In this document: piece by piece, positions 1 through 9,200 of the stretch
How positions within the stretch are numbered: position 1 is the stretch's first letter
How the letters are laid out: every line of letters starts with the position of its first letter
Source of the DNA: an uncultured Oscillochloris sp.
GTDB lineage: Bacteria > Chloroflexota > Chloroflexia > Chloroflexales > Chloroflexaceae
Assembly (NCBI GenBank): GCA_903877345.1
Contig: CAIRDL010000762.1
Span: forward strand, 1-10,408
DNA: 10,408 bases
Direction of reading: 5' to 3'
Notes under the pieces: generated by a model
Databases searched by the model: none
Told to the model about the DNA's origin: nothing
The model's input: the letters and a program-made list of their open reading frames with translations, nothing else
Made by a program: the position numbers and the translations under genes

Positions 1-1
1 C

Positions 2-1099
2 CAGCAGATCCATCTGCCAAACTTCACCCCTGAGTTGATTGACCTCACAGATCTGCCTGCGGCGCAGCAGGCGGTTGAGGTTGCCCGCCGCTCGCGGCTG
101 GCGGCGAACTATCGCTTTGACCTCGCCAATGGCCCCTTGTGGCAGGTCAGTTTGCTCCGGCTCAATGCAACCACGCATGTACTCCTGATGACCCTGCACC
201 ACACCATCGCTGATGGCTGGTCAATGGGCATCTTGCTGCATGAACTCTCGGTCTTGTACGCCCAGGTGGCGAGCGGGGCGCAAAGCAACCTCCCGGCACT
301 GGCTATTCAGTATGCTGATTATGCTGTCTGGCAGCGCGCATGGCTCCAGGGTACCGAACTTCAGGCGCAGTTGGCCTATTGGCGCCAGCAGCTTGCGGGT
401 GCGCCACCGCTCCTGACGCTGCCGACCGATTATCCGCGCCCCGCAGTGCAGAGCGGCCAGGGCGACCATGTTGCGCTGTTGCTGCCTCTGGAACTGGTGC
501 GCCAGCTCAAACAGTTGGCCCAAGCGCAGAACGCCACTCTGTTTATGACCCTACAGGCAGCGTTTAGCGTCCTCCTCGCCCGCTACTCTGGTCAAGCTGA
601 CATTCTGATCGGCACGCCCATTGCCAATCGCCCGTTGGCTGAAATCGAACCCTTGATTGGACTCTTTCTCAACGCGCTCGTGCTGCGTACCGACCTGGCG
701 GGCAACCCGAGCTTCCGCACCTTGCTGGCACGGGTACGCCAGTCGGCGCTTGCTGCCTTTGAGCACCAAGCCATGCCCTTTGAGATGCTGGTCGAGCACC
801 TTCAGCCCGAGCGTTCGCTCGCCCATAGCCCGCTTTTCCAGGTGATGTTCAACCTGCTGAACAATCGGTCTGATGCCCTGACGCTCCCCGGCGTGACGGT
901 GCAGCACGGCGAGGTCGAGTACGCGGTTGCGAAACACGATCTGGTGCTGGTGATGCAGGAGCTGGAGACGGGGATGTACGTCGGCTTTGACTACACCACC
1001 GATCTGTTCACCCGCGCCACCATTGAGCGCATGGCCGGGCATTTCCAGGTGCTGCTTGAGGCGATTGTCGCCGACCCCGAGCAGCTAGTCAGCGCCCTG
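2..1099 (+). other. Condensation (C) domain, N-terminus cut off
   Basis: This domain forms the peptide bond between the upstream peptidyl-T and the aminoacyl-T of this module. The catalytic HHxxxDG motif reads HHTIADGWS (bases 197-223) and is intact. The downstream motifs YADYAVWQRAWL, IGTPIANR and the GLFLNALVLR stretch are present and in order. The first two core motifs (the SFAQQRLWFL-like and RHEVLRT-like segments) are missing only because the window starts inside the domain. The style is that of ordinary L-accepting (LCL) or broad C domains. The upstream donor stereochemistry cannot be decided without the missing part. Confidence 0.93.
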
Positions 1100-3040
1100 C
1101 CGTTGCTGACAGCGGTAGAGCGCGATCAACAGTTGGTCACGTGGAACAGCGCCAGCTCAGCGGATGCCGGTGACGCTTGCTATCACACCTTGTTTGAGGC
1201 TCAGGTGGCGCAAACGCCTGAGGCTGAGGCGGTTCATACGCAGCCCATTCGGGCCATCGCTTGCCTGACCTATCGTGAGTTGAATGCGCGGGCGAATCAG
1301 CTGGCCCATCATTTGCGTGCCGGTGGTGTCGGCCCAGAGACGATTGTCGGTGTCTGCCTGGAGCGCTCGGCGGAGACGCTGATCAGCCTGTTGGCGATCT
1401 TCAAGGCGGGCGGGGCCTACATGCCGCTCGACCCGGCCCTGCCTGATGAGCGTCTCGTCACGCTCCTGACGCAGTCGGGCGCTCGTATGATCTTGACTCG
1501 ACAACAGTATGTCGCACGTCTCGCCGGCCAGGACGCGGCGATCATTTGCTTTGACGCCGATGCGGCGCTGCTCGCGCAACAGCCCACCTCCAATCTTGTC
1601 ACCCATGCCACCCCAGCGCAGTTGGCCTATGTGCTGTTTACCTCCGGCTCGACCGGCGTGCCCAAAGGGGTGATGATCGAGCAGCGTGGTATGGTGAACA
1701 ATCTGCGCGCTAAGATCCACGACCACGGCCTGACGGCCCACGATAAGCTGGCCCAAACTGCGCCGCCCGGCTTTGACATCTCGCTCTGGCAATTCCTGGC
1801 GGCCCTGCTCGTCGGTGGCACGGTGCGGATCTTCAGCGATGAGATCGCCCGCGATCCGGTCGCGCTGCTGCACCATACCGAGGCGGAGCGCATCACGGTG
1901 CTGGAGGTGGTGCCGTCGCTGTTTCGCTTTATGCTGGACGAGTTGCACGCCCCTGGCGGGCAACGGCCCACCTTTGCCGCATTGCGCTGGCTCTCGTTGA
2001 CGGGCGAAGCCTTGCCGCCCAACCTCTGCAACGCCTGGCTTGCCAGCTACCCGCATATCCCGATTCTAAACGCCTATGGCCCCGCCGAATGTTCGGACGA
2101 TGCGACCCACCACAGCATCACCGCGCCATTTCCACCCGACGCCACAAGCGTCCCGATTGGCCGACCTTTGCCGAACGTCCGGCTCTATGTGCTGGATAAG
2201 CAGCTCCAGTTGGTGCCAGTGGGTGTGCCGGGCGAGCTGTGCATCGGCGGGATCGGCGTGGGGCGCGGCTACCTGAACGAACCTGAGCGCACCGCCGAGG
2301 TTTTTCTGCGCGACCCCTTTGTGGCGCAGCCTGATGCGCGTCTCTACCGCACGGGCGACATGGCGCGCTACCGTCCTGATGGGAACATCGAATATCTCGG
2401 ACGTACCGACCACCAAGTGAAGCTGCGCGGCTTCCGCATCGAGCTAGGCGAGATCGAGGCGGTGCTGGATCAGCACGGGGCGGTAGAAAAGAGTGTAGCG
2501 GCGATCCAGGCCACCGCCAATGGCGAGCAGCAACTGGTGGCCTATGTCGCCCTGACCCAGCAGGGCGATGGGTCAATCCTCGTCCCCCAGTGGCGCGATT
2601 TTTTGAGCGCCCGCTTACCCAGCTATATGGTGCCAAGCCACTTTGTTGTGCTGGATGCGCTACCTCTGACGCCGAACGGCAAGCTTGACCGCAAGCGCTT
2701 GCCCGCCCTCGCCAGCGCCCAGTTCGTCGCGGCAGAGCGCTACGTTCCGCCGCGCACGCCGACCGAGGCGCTGCTGGTAGCGATCTGGCACGAGGTCTTG
2801 CGGCTTGAGCGGATCGGCATTCACGACCATTTCTTTGCCATTGGCGGCCATTCGCTGCTGGCGACCCAAGTGCTGGCACGGCTGCGGCGGCATTTCCTAG
2901 TCGAGTTGCCGTTGCGGGCGATCTTTGGCGCACCCACCATCGCTGAGCTTGCCGAGCAGATCGATCAGCTTACCCTCAGCCAGACCATTCAACAGCCGAC
3001 GGAAGACCTGACGGCTGAGCGCGAAGAGATTTTGCTATGA
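2..3040 (+). CDS. NRPS, 5'-truncated by window edge: C(partial)-A-T, predicted diaminobutyrate-type module
   Basis: This is a modular nonribosomal peptide synthetase that adds one amino acid to a carrier-bound peptide in the cytoplasm. The frame is open from base 2 and already encodes condensation-domain sequence there, so the true start lies upstream; the TTG at 35 is not a credible start. Residue numbers here count from that TTG. Domains in order are: C domain lacking its N-terminal third (to about residue 355, HHTIADG at 55-61), A domain (about 385-890, all core motifs present) and T domain (about 905-975, GGHS with Ser940). A charged tail ends in ILL. No epimerase follows, so an L residue is expected. 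The stop overlaps the next gene's start (ATGA), so the two are presumably cotranscribed and translationally coupled. More modules may lie upstream. NRPS identity is certain; substrate is inference. Confidence 0.97.
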   Translation, partial: QQIHLPNFTPELIDLTDLPAAQQAVEVARRSRLAANYRFDLANGPLWQVSLLRLNATTHVLLMTLHHTIADGWSMGILLHELSVLYAQVASGAQSNLPALAIQYADYAVWQRAWLQGTELQAQLAYWRQQLAGAPPLLTLPTDYPRPAVQSGQGDHVALLLPLELVRQLKQLAQAQNATLFMTLQAAFSVLLARYSGQADILIGTPIANRPLAEIEPLIGLFLNALVLRTDLAGNPSFRTLLARVRQSALAAFEHQAMPFEMLVEHLQPERSLAHSPLFQVMFNLLNNRSDALTLPGVTVQHGEVEYAVAKHDLVLVMQELETGMYVGFDYTTDLFTRATIERMAGHFQVLLEAIVADPEQLVSALPLLTAVERDQQLVTWNSASSADAGDACYHTLFEAQVAQTPEAEAVHTQPIRAIACLTYRELNARANQLAHHLRAGGVGPETIVGVCLERSAETLISLLAIFKAGGAYMPLDPALPDERLVTLLTQSGARMILTRQQYVARLAGQDAAIICFDADAALLAQQPTSNLVTHATPAQLAYVLFTSGSTGVPKGVMIEQRGMVNNLRAKIHDHGLTAHDKLAQTAPPGFDISLWQFLAALLVGGTVRIFSDEIARDPVALLHHTEAERITVLEVVPSLFRFMLDELHAPGGQRPTFAALRWLSLTGEALPPNLCNAWLASYPHIPILNAYGPAECSDDATHHSITAPFPPDATSVPIGRPLPNVRLYVLDKQLQLVPVGVPGELCIGGIGVGRGYLNEPERTAEVFLRDPFVAQPDARLYRTGDMARYRPDGNIEYLGRTDHQVKLRGFRIELGEIEAVLDQHGAVEKSVAAIQATANGEQQLVAYVALTQQGDGSILVPQWRDFLSARLPSYMVPSHFVVLDALPLTPNGKLDRKRLPALASAQFVAAERYVPPRTPTEALLVAIWHEVLRLERIGIHDHFFAIGGHSLLATQVLARLRRHFLVELPLRAIFGAPTIAELAEQIDQLTLSQTIQQPTEDLTAEREEILL
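1187..2704 (+). other. Adenylation (A) domain, predicted 2,4-diaminobutyrate-like specificity
   Basis: This domain activates an amino acid with ATP and loads the following carrier. Motifs seen, numbered from the TTG at 35, are: LTYRELNARANQLA (411-424), KAGGAYMPLDP (457-467), FTSGSTGVPKG (535-545), NAYGPAE (679-685), GELCIGG (733-739), YRTGDMARYRPDG (771-783), VKLRGFRIELGEIE (795-808) and NGKLDRK (881-887). Aligning by eye to GrsA PheA gives pocket residues D581, I582, W585, E624, S654, T656, A680, D688, D689 and K883. From memory, DIWELTADDK is assigned to Dab in pseudomonad pyoverdine synthetases; this differs only at the fifth position. The acidic residues E624, D688 and D689 suit a side-chain amine. 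A short extra stretch precedes the first motif, around residues 400-410. Confidence 0.93.
2747..2959 (+). other. Peptidyl carrier (T/PCP) domain
   Basis: The domain starts with the usual PPRTPTEALLVAIW linker-helix segment and carries DHFFAIGGHSLLATQ. Ser940 (codon TCG at 2852-2854) is the phosphopantetheine attachment site. The GGHSL form is usual for carriers not followed by an epimerase, which agrees with the absence of an E domain here. Nothing appears damaged. Confidence 0.95.
2972..3037 (+). other. C-terminal tail, candidate docking motif for the next NRPS
   Basis: After the carrier fold, the protein continues for about 20 residues of charged, probably flexible sequence that ends TAEREEILL. 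The next protein starts with a TubC_N-type docking domain. Such domains are known to bind short linear motifs at the C-terminus of the upstream partner. Assigning this tail as the partner motif is inference from position, and I see no exact consensus match. Confidence 0.5.
3023..3040 (+). promoter_or_regulatory. Ribosome binding site and ATGA start/stop overlap between the two NRPS genes
   Basis: A purine run GAAGAGA (3023-3029) lies about 8 bases before the ATG at 3037 and is a plausible, weak Shine-Dalgarno. The ATG shares ATGA with the stop of the upstream gene (TGA at 3038-3040), the classic layout for translational coupling. No intergenic promoter is possible here. The start is also supported because the docking-domain fold begins immediately after the methionine. 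Confidence 0.7.
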
Positions 3041-3201
3041 CCGACACGGTTGCATTTATCGCTGAGTTGGCCCGCCAAGACATCAAACTCTGGCTTGATG
3101 GGGATGCGCTGCGGGTTAACGCGCCCGCCGGAACGCTCTCGCCCGCCCTCGTGGCCCGCTTAAAAGAGCGTAAACCGGAGATGCTGGCTTTTTTGCGCCA
3201 G
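3037..3201 (+). other. TubC_N-type N-terminal docking domain
   Basis: Residues 1-55 show the TubC N-terminal docking pattern: an initial helix (FIAELARQDIKLWLDG), the short strands of the LRVNAPAG segment, and a C-terminal helical part (SPALVARLKERKPEMLAFLR). In this family the domain exposes a beta-hairpin that captures the C-terminal short motif of the upstream megasynthase. This tells us the protein acts downstream of another NRPS or PKS protein, most simply the one encoded just before it. Confidence 0.88.
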
Positions 3202-6200
3202 CACCAGCCGGCCACCCGCATCACGACGATTACGCCGGGTGTCCGCCCGGAGCGGCTGCCGCTCTCGTTTGCCCAGCAGCGGCTCTGGTTTCTGGCCCAA
3301 CTGGAAGGGGCGAGCGGCACGTATAACATTCCCGTCGCGCTGCGTATGCACGGCCCGCTTGATCTGGCGGCTTTTCGCGCCAGTTGGGAACAGCTTGAAG
3401 CGCGCCACGAGGTGTTGCGTACCAGTTTCACGCAAAGCGCGGGCCAAGCCTATCAGCAGCTGAACCCGCCCGGCTTCACCTTGCACCACAGCGATCTGTC
3501 GGCGCTGCCCAACGCGGCACAGGCAGACACAGTGACCCGGCTGGCCCACCAAGAGGCCAACCATAGCTTTGATCTGGCCTGCGGCCCGTTGTGGCGGGTG
3601 CTGCTGGTGCGCCTGAGCGACCAGGAGCATATCCTGGTCGTGACCATGCACCATAGCATCTCTGATGGCTGGTCCATCGGCATCCTGACCCGCGAACTGT
3701 CGGCATTGTACGCTCGACAGCGCGGGTACCAAGCGGAGGATCTGCCGCCGCTGCCGCTCCAGTACGCCGATTTCGCCCTCTGGCAGCGCGAGTGGCTGCG
3801 GGGTGCGGTGTTGCAGGAACAGTTGGCCTACTGGAAAAAGCAACTCGCTGCTGCGCCGCCCTTCTTGTCCGTGCCGACCGATCACCCGCGTCCGGCGATT
3901 CAGAATCATCGCGGCGATCATCTCTCGGTCACACTGGCCCAACCGCTAACCAAGGCGATCAAACGGCTGGCCCAGGCGCATGACGCGACGCTCTTTATGT
4001 GCTTGCAAGCGGCTTTCGCCGTGCTGCTGGCCCGCTACACCGGGCAAGATGATGTCTGTGTCGGCACCCCGCTTGCCAACCGTCAGTTCGCCGAGCTTGA
4101 GCCGCTGGTCGGCTTCTTTGTCAACACGCTTGTTCTGCGTAACGATTTAACCGGAAACCCCACCTTCCGCGAATTGCTGGCGCGGAGCCGCCAAATCACG
4201 CTGGATGCCGATCAGCACCAGGCGCTGCCCTTTGAACTGGTGGTCGAGGCGCTCCAGCCTGAGCGCAACTTGGCCTATAGCCCGCTCTTTCAGGTGCTGT
4301 TTGTGCTCCAGAACCATCGCCAAGAAGCCCTGTCCTTGGGCGAGCTTACGTTCAGCCCGTTCGAGGTTGAGCACTCGGTCGCTAAGTTCGATCTGACCCT
4401 CACGATTTGGGAGCGGGGCGATGAACTGACGGCAGTGTGGAACTATAGCTGCGAGCTTTTTGAACGGGCCACCATTGAGCGGATGGCCGACCACTACCAA
4501 ACGCTGTTGGCCGGAATTGTCGCCAACCCGGATCAGCCCGTTGCGCTTCTGCCCATGGTGAGCGCGGCTGAACGGCAGCAACTGCTGGTCGCCTGGAATG
4601 CTACGGCTGCTGACTACCCGGCGGAAATGTGCCTCCACCAGTTGTTTGAGGCCCAGGTGGAACGAACACCTGATGCCCTTGCCGTCATCTATGAAGCGCA
4701 GTGCCTTAGCTATCGTGAGCTGAACGAGCGAGCGAACCAACTGGCGCATACGCTCATTGCACAGGGGGTCGGGCCAGAGGTGCTGGTCGGCATCTGTGTG
4801 GAGCGTTCGCTTGAACTGATGGTCGGATTGCTGGGGATTCTCAAGGCGGGCGGAGCCTATCTGCCGCTTGACCCGAACTATCCCGCCGAGCGGCTGGCCT
4901 CTATGCGGGAAGATGCCGACCTGCGCCTGCTGCTCACCCAGACGGCGCTCCGCGAACGCCTGCGCCTCGGTGCGGACGTGACCGTGATTGAGCTGGATCA
5001 ACGGCCTAGCGGCTATCGGCTAGCGGCCAACCCAACGGTAGCCGTTGCGCCAGACAACTTGGCCTATGTCATCTACACCTCCGGCTCCACCGGACAGCCC
5101 AAAGGGGTACAGCTTACCCACCAAGGCGTGGTGAATTATCTGAGTTGGTGCGTGCGAACCTACCCGGTGACTGCCGGCAGCGGCATTCCGGTCAATGCCT
5201 CGTTCAGCTTCGACGGCGCGGTTCCCAACCTCTTTGCCCCTCTCCTGGTTGGCAAAGCGGTGCTCCTTCTGCCCGAAGCCACCCAGTTTGAATGCCTCAG
5301 CACCGCCTTGCGCCAGGTCGCGGAGCCGTTCAGCCTGATTAAAGGGACGCCCACCCACCTGAGCTTGCTGCACCAGTTGCTGCACCGCTCGGCGGAGCCG
5401 CTGCGCGCCCACGCCCTCGTGCTCGGCGGGGAGCCGCTGCCGCGCTCGTTGGTGGCCACATGGTGGGAGCATGCGCCGGGAAGTCGGGTGTTTAACCAGT
5501 ATGGCCCCACCGAGGCGACCGTCGCCTGTTGTTGCTACGAGGTGCCCCCACACACCGATTTGCCGGAGAACATCCCGCTTGGGCGTCCAATTGCCAACAC
5601 ACAGGTCTATCTGCTGGATCGTTACCACCAACCGGTGCCAATTGGGGTGTCCGGCGAACTCTACGTTGGCGGGGTGCAGGTCGCCCGTGGCTACCTGAAC
5701 CGCCCCGAGCTAACCGCCGAGCGCTTCATTCCGAATCCCTTTGGCCCTGGGCGGCTCTACAAGACGGGCGATCTTTGTCGTTACCGGCCCGACGGGAACA
5801 TCGAATATATCGGGCGGCTGGATCAGCAGGTCAAGCTGCACGGCTTCCGCATCGAACTGGGCGAGATTGAGGCGCAGTTGCGCCAGTGTGACGGCGTCGA
5901 GGCGGCGGTAGTGGTCCTGCGTGAAGCGGCGGGCAACCAGCGGCTCGTGGCCTATCTGGTGGGAACCGCAGACACAGCGGCGACGGTGCGCGCCCAACTC
6001 AGCCAAAAGCTACCCACGTTTATGCTCCCGACTCAGTTTGTGCAACTATCGGCCATCCCTCTGCTCCCCAACGGGAAGCTTGACCGCCGCGCCTTGCCTG
6101 AGCCGGAGGCTGAGGTTGACACACGCCAGATGGTTCTGCCGCGCACCCCGACCGAGGCACTGCTGGCGACGATCTGGCAAGCTACCCTGGGGCTAAAACA

Positions 6201-9200
6201 GGTTGGCGTGACCGACAACTTCTTTCAGGTGGGGGGCGATTCGATCCTCAGCATCCAGATCGTCAGCCGCGCCAGAGCTGTCGGCCTGCACCTGACGCCA
6301 AAGGATCTGTTTCAACACCAGACGATTGCCGACCTAGCAGCGGTGGCCCACACGGCACCGCAGGCCCAGGCCGAGCAGGGGCTTGTGACGGGCGCACTCC
6401 CGCTGACGCCCATCCAACGGCGCTTCTTTGCTCAGGGGTGGCGCGAGCCGCACCACTTCAATATGTCCATGCTGCTTGAACTGGCCCCAGAGGTCAAGGC
6501 TGGCTGGCTTGAAGCGGCAGTACACAGCCTGCTCACCCATCACGATGCCCTGCGCCTGCGCTTGGTACGGCACGGGGATGCCTGGCAGCAAACCATCGCG
6601 GCCCCCACTGCGGACACCCCCTTCGAGGTCTTCGTCTTGGACGAGCAGCAGGCGACCCTGGAGGCCCAGGCCAATCGCTTGCAGGCCAGCCTGAATCTGG
6701 CCTACGGGCCGCTGCTGCGGGTGGCGCTCTTCCAGCGTGCGGGACGGCAGTATCTCTTGCTGGTGATCCACCACCTCGCGGTGGATGGCGTCTCGTGGCG
6801 CATCATTCTGGAGGATCTACAGACGGCCTACCAGCAAGCAGCCAGCGCCAAGCCCATCCAATTGCCGGCCAAAACCACCTCATTCAAAGCCTGGGCCACC
6901 CTCGTCCAGGCCCACGGCCCGACAGTGGTTGCCACTGAGCGCACGTATTGGGCGCAGATCTGCGCGCAGGGCGCACCCGCGCTGCCGGTTGATCACGCCC
7001 TGGGGCCAAATGACCACGCTTCGGCGGCCAGGGTTGCAACCCGCCTTGATCGCACCCAGACCGCCGCGCTCTTGAACGAAGCACCGGCAGCCTATCATAC
7101 GCAGATCAATGATCTCCTGTTGACCGCACTGCTGCTGGCCTACCAGCGCTGGAGCGGGCGAACCACACTCGTGTTGGCTCTGGAAGGGCATGGCCGCGAG
7201 GAGTTGCTGGCGCCTGAGGGTATGGTTGATCTCGCCCGCACGGTGGGTTGGTTTACTACGATCTTTCCGGTGCGGCTGGAGTTTCCTACGGATGATCTGG
7301 GGACGCTGATCAAGCAGGTCAAGGAACAACTGCGCCAGATCCCCCGGCATGGCATTGGCTATGGCATCCTGCGCTTTCTTCAGGACGACCCAGCGCTCGT
7401 GTTTGCCGCCGAGGTGAGTTTCAATTACCTGGGCCAGTTCGACCAGAGTATGCAAGGCCCGCTGTTCAAAGCCTTTGCCCCCGAGACGGGTGGGGTCACG
7501 CGCAGCCCGACCGGCCCACGGGCGCAGCTGCTCGACATCACCGGGATGGTGATTGATGGGCAACTCCAGCTCGACTGGGTCTACAGCCGGAACGTTCACC
7601 GCGAAGCGACGATCCGGCAGTTCGCACAAGGCTTCAGCGAAGCCTTGCAGAAGCTCATTGCACACTGCCAGGCACCAGGGGCCGGTGGATATACGCCGAG
7701 CGATTTCCCAGATGTTGGCTTGAGCCAGACGCGGTTGGAGGCGCTGTTGGGCGAGATCACCCTGGCAAACCGCCTTGGGGGGCCGATCCAGCAGCAGCTT
7801 GAGGCGATCTATCCGCTTGCTCCTTCGCAACAAGGGATGCTGGTTGAGACGCTGGCCTTCCCCGGCTCAGGCATTCACGTCGAGCAGTCGGCGCTGAGTT
7901 GGCGCGGGCCGTTCGATCACCATGCGTTTACACAGGCGTGGCAGCAGGTGTTGGCGCGGCATACCACGTTGCGAACCGGCTTTATCTGGGAGAATCTAGC
8001 CGAGCCGCTCCAGTTTGTGCTGCGCCGCACGCAGATGCTCATCGCCCACCACTCACTGCGCGGCCTCACAGACGAGGCGCAGCAGGAGTATATCGCACAC
8101 TATCTTGAGGCAGATCGGCGGCGAGGCTTCACCATGATGCAGGCACCGCTCATGCGTCTGGCGCTCTTTGAGGTGGACGACCACACGCACCACTTTGTCT
8201 GGACCCGGCACCACATCCTTAGCGATGGCTGGTCGCTGCCGATTGTCACCAGCGAGTTCATGGCGCTGTACGAGGCGGAGTGCTCCGGGCAGACGCTTCA
8301 GCTTCCGCCGAGCCGCCCCTACCAGAACTATATTACGTGGTTGCGCCAGCAGGATCTTGCGACGAGCGCGGCCTTCTGGCGCGAGCGTTTGGCGGGCTTC
8401 ACCACACCGACACCGTTAGCCAGTGGGGTTGCTCAAGAGGAACCGCGTCACGCCTCAGCCGAACTGGTGCTGTCGGCGACGACCACTGCGGCGCTCGTGG
8501 CCCTGGCGCGGCAGCACGGACTCACCACCAGTACGCTGATCCAGGCGGCGTGGGCGCTGCTGCTGCACCACCATAGCGGCGCACGCGACCTCGTGTTCGG
8601 AGCGACCGTCGCAGGCCGACCGCCAGAGGTGGTCGGGGTGGAGACGATGGTGGGGCCGTTCATCAACACGGTGCCTGTCCGCGTCCAGTTGCCGCCCGCC
8701 GCCGACACACCGCTACTCTCCTGGCTCCAGGCGCTCCAGGTACAAGGGCTAGAGCAGCAGCCCCATGCGTACTGCTCGACGGGGCAGATCCACCAGTGGA
8801 GTGAGGTGCCGGGGTCGCTGCCACTGTACGAGAGCCTGCTGGTCTTCGAGAACTACCCAGTTGAGTCAGCAGGGTTCGGGCAAGCAGCGTGGACGTTGAC
8901 TCCCTTTGCGGTCAGCGGCGCGCGAACCGTCGGTGCCCAGACCCGCTACGCCCTCACTGTCTTGGTGCTTCCTGGTGCGGCATTCACCTTCCGCTTCGTC
9001 TATGATGCCTCCCGCCTTACGTCAGCCGACCTTGAGCAACTCCAAGCGCACTTGCTGACGCTGCTCGATCAGCTTGTCGCCGACCCGCACCAGCCCTTGC
9101 CCCAACTGATGCTGGCCCCCGGTCAGGCTCCGGCGCTGCGCCCAACGGCGGGCCTCACGGCGCGAACGGAGCCGGTACCGCCCCGCACTGAGGTCGAGCA

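Noticed and set aside
35..37. TTG as the start of the first NRPS gene
   Set aside because: The frame is open upstream to base 2 and encodes C-domain sequence continuous with what follows; the real start is outside the window.
3160..3942. Long antisense open frames (also 1157-2056, 2118-2933, 4147-5001, 6880-7833)
   Set aside because: They lie wholly inside the NRPS genes on the opposite strand, show no recognisable domain, and are explained by GC-rich codon bias on the coding strand.
5523..5537. Triple cysteine next to the pocket residues of the second A domain as a metal site
   Set aside because: Cysteines at this position (as in GCCVYE-like stretches) occur in ordinary A domains, and nothing else suggests metal binding.
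7783..9111. Heterocyclisation (Cy) or second epimerisation domain
   Set aside because: It has HHxxxDG, not the DxxxxD of Cy domains, and lacks the E-domain motifs (EGHGRE, VGWFT, NYLGQ); the opening motif is that of DCL condensation domains.
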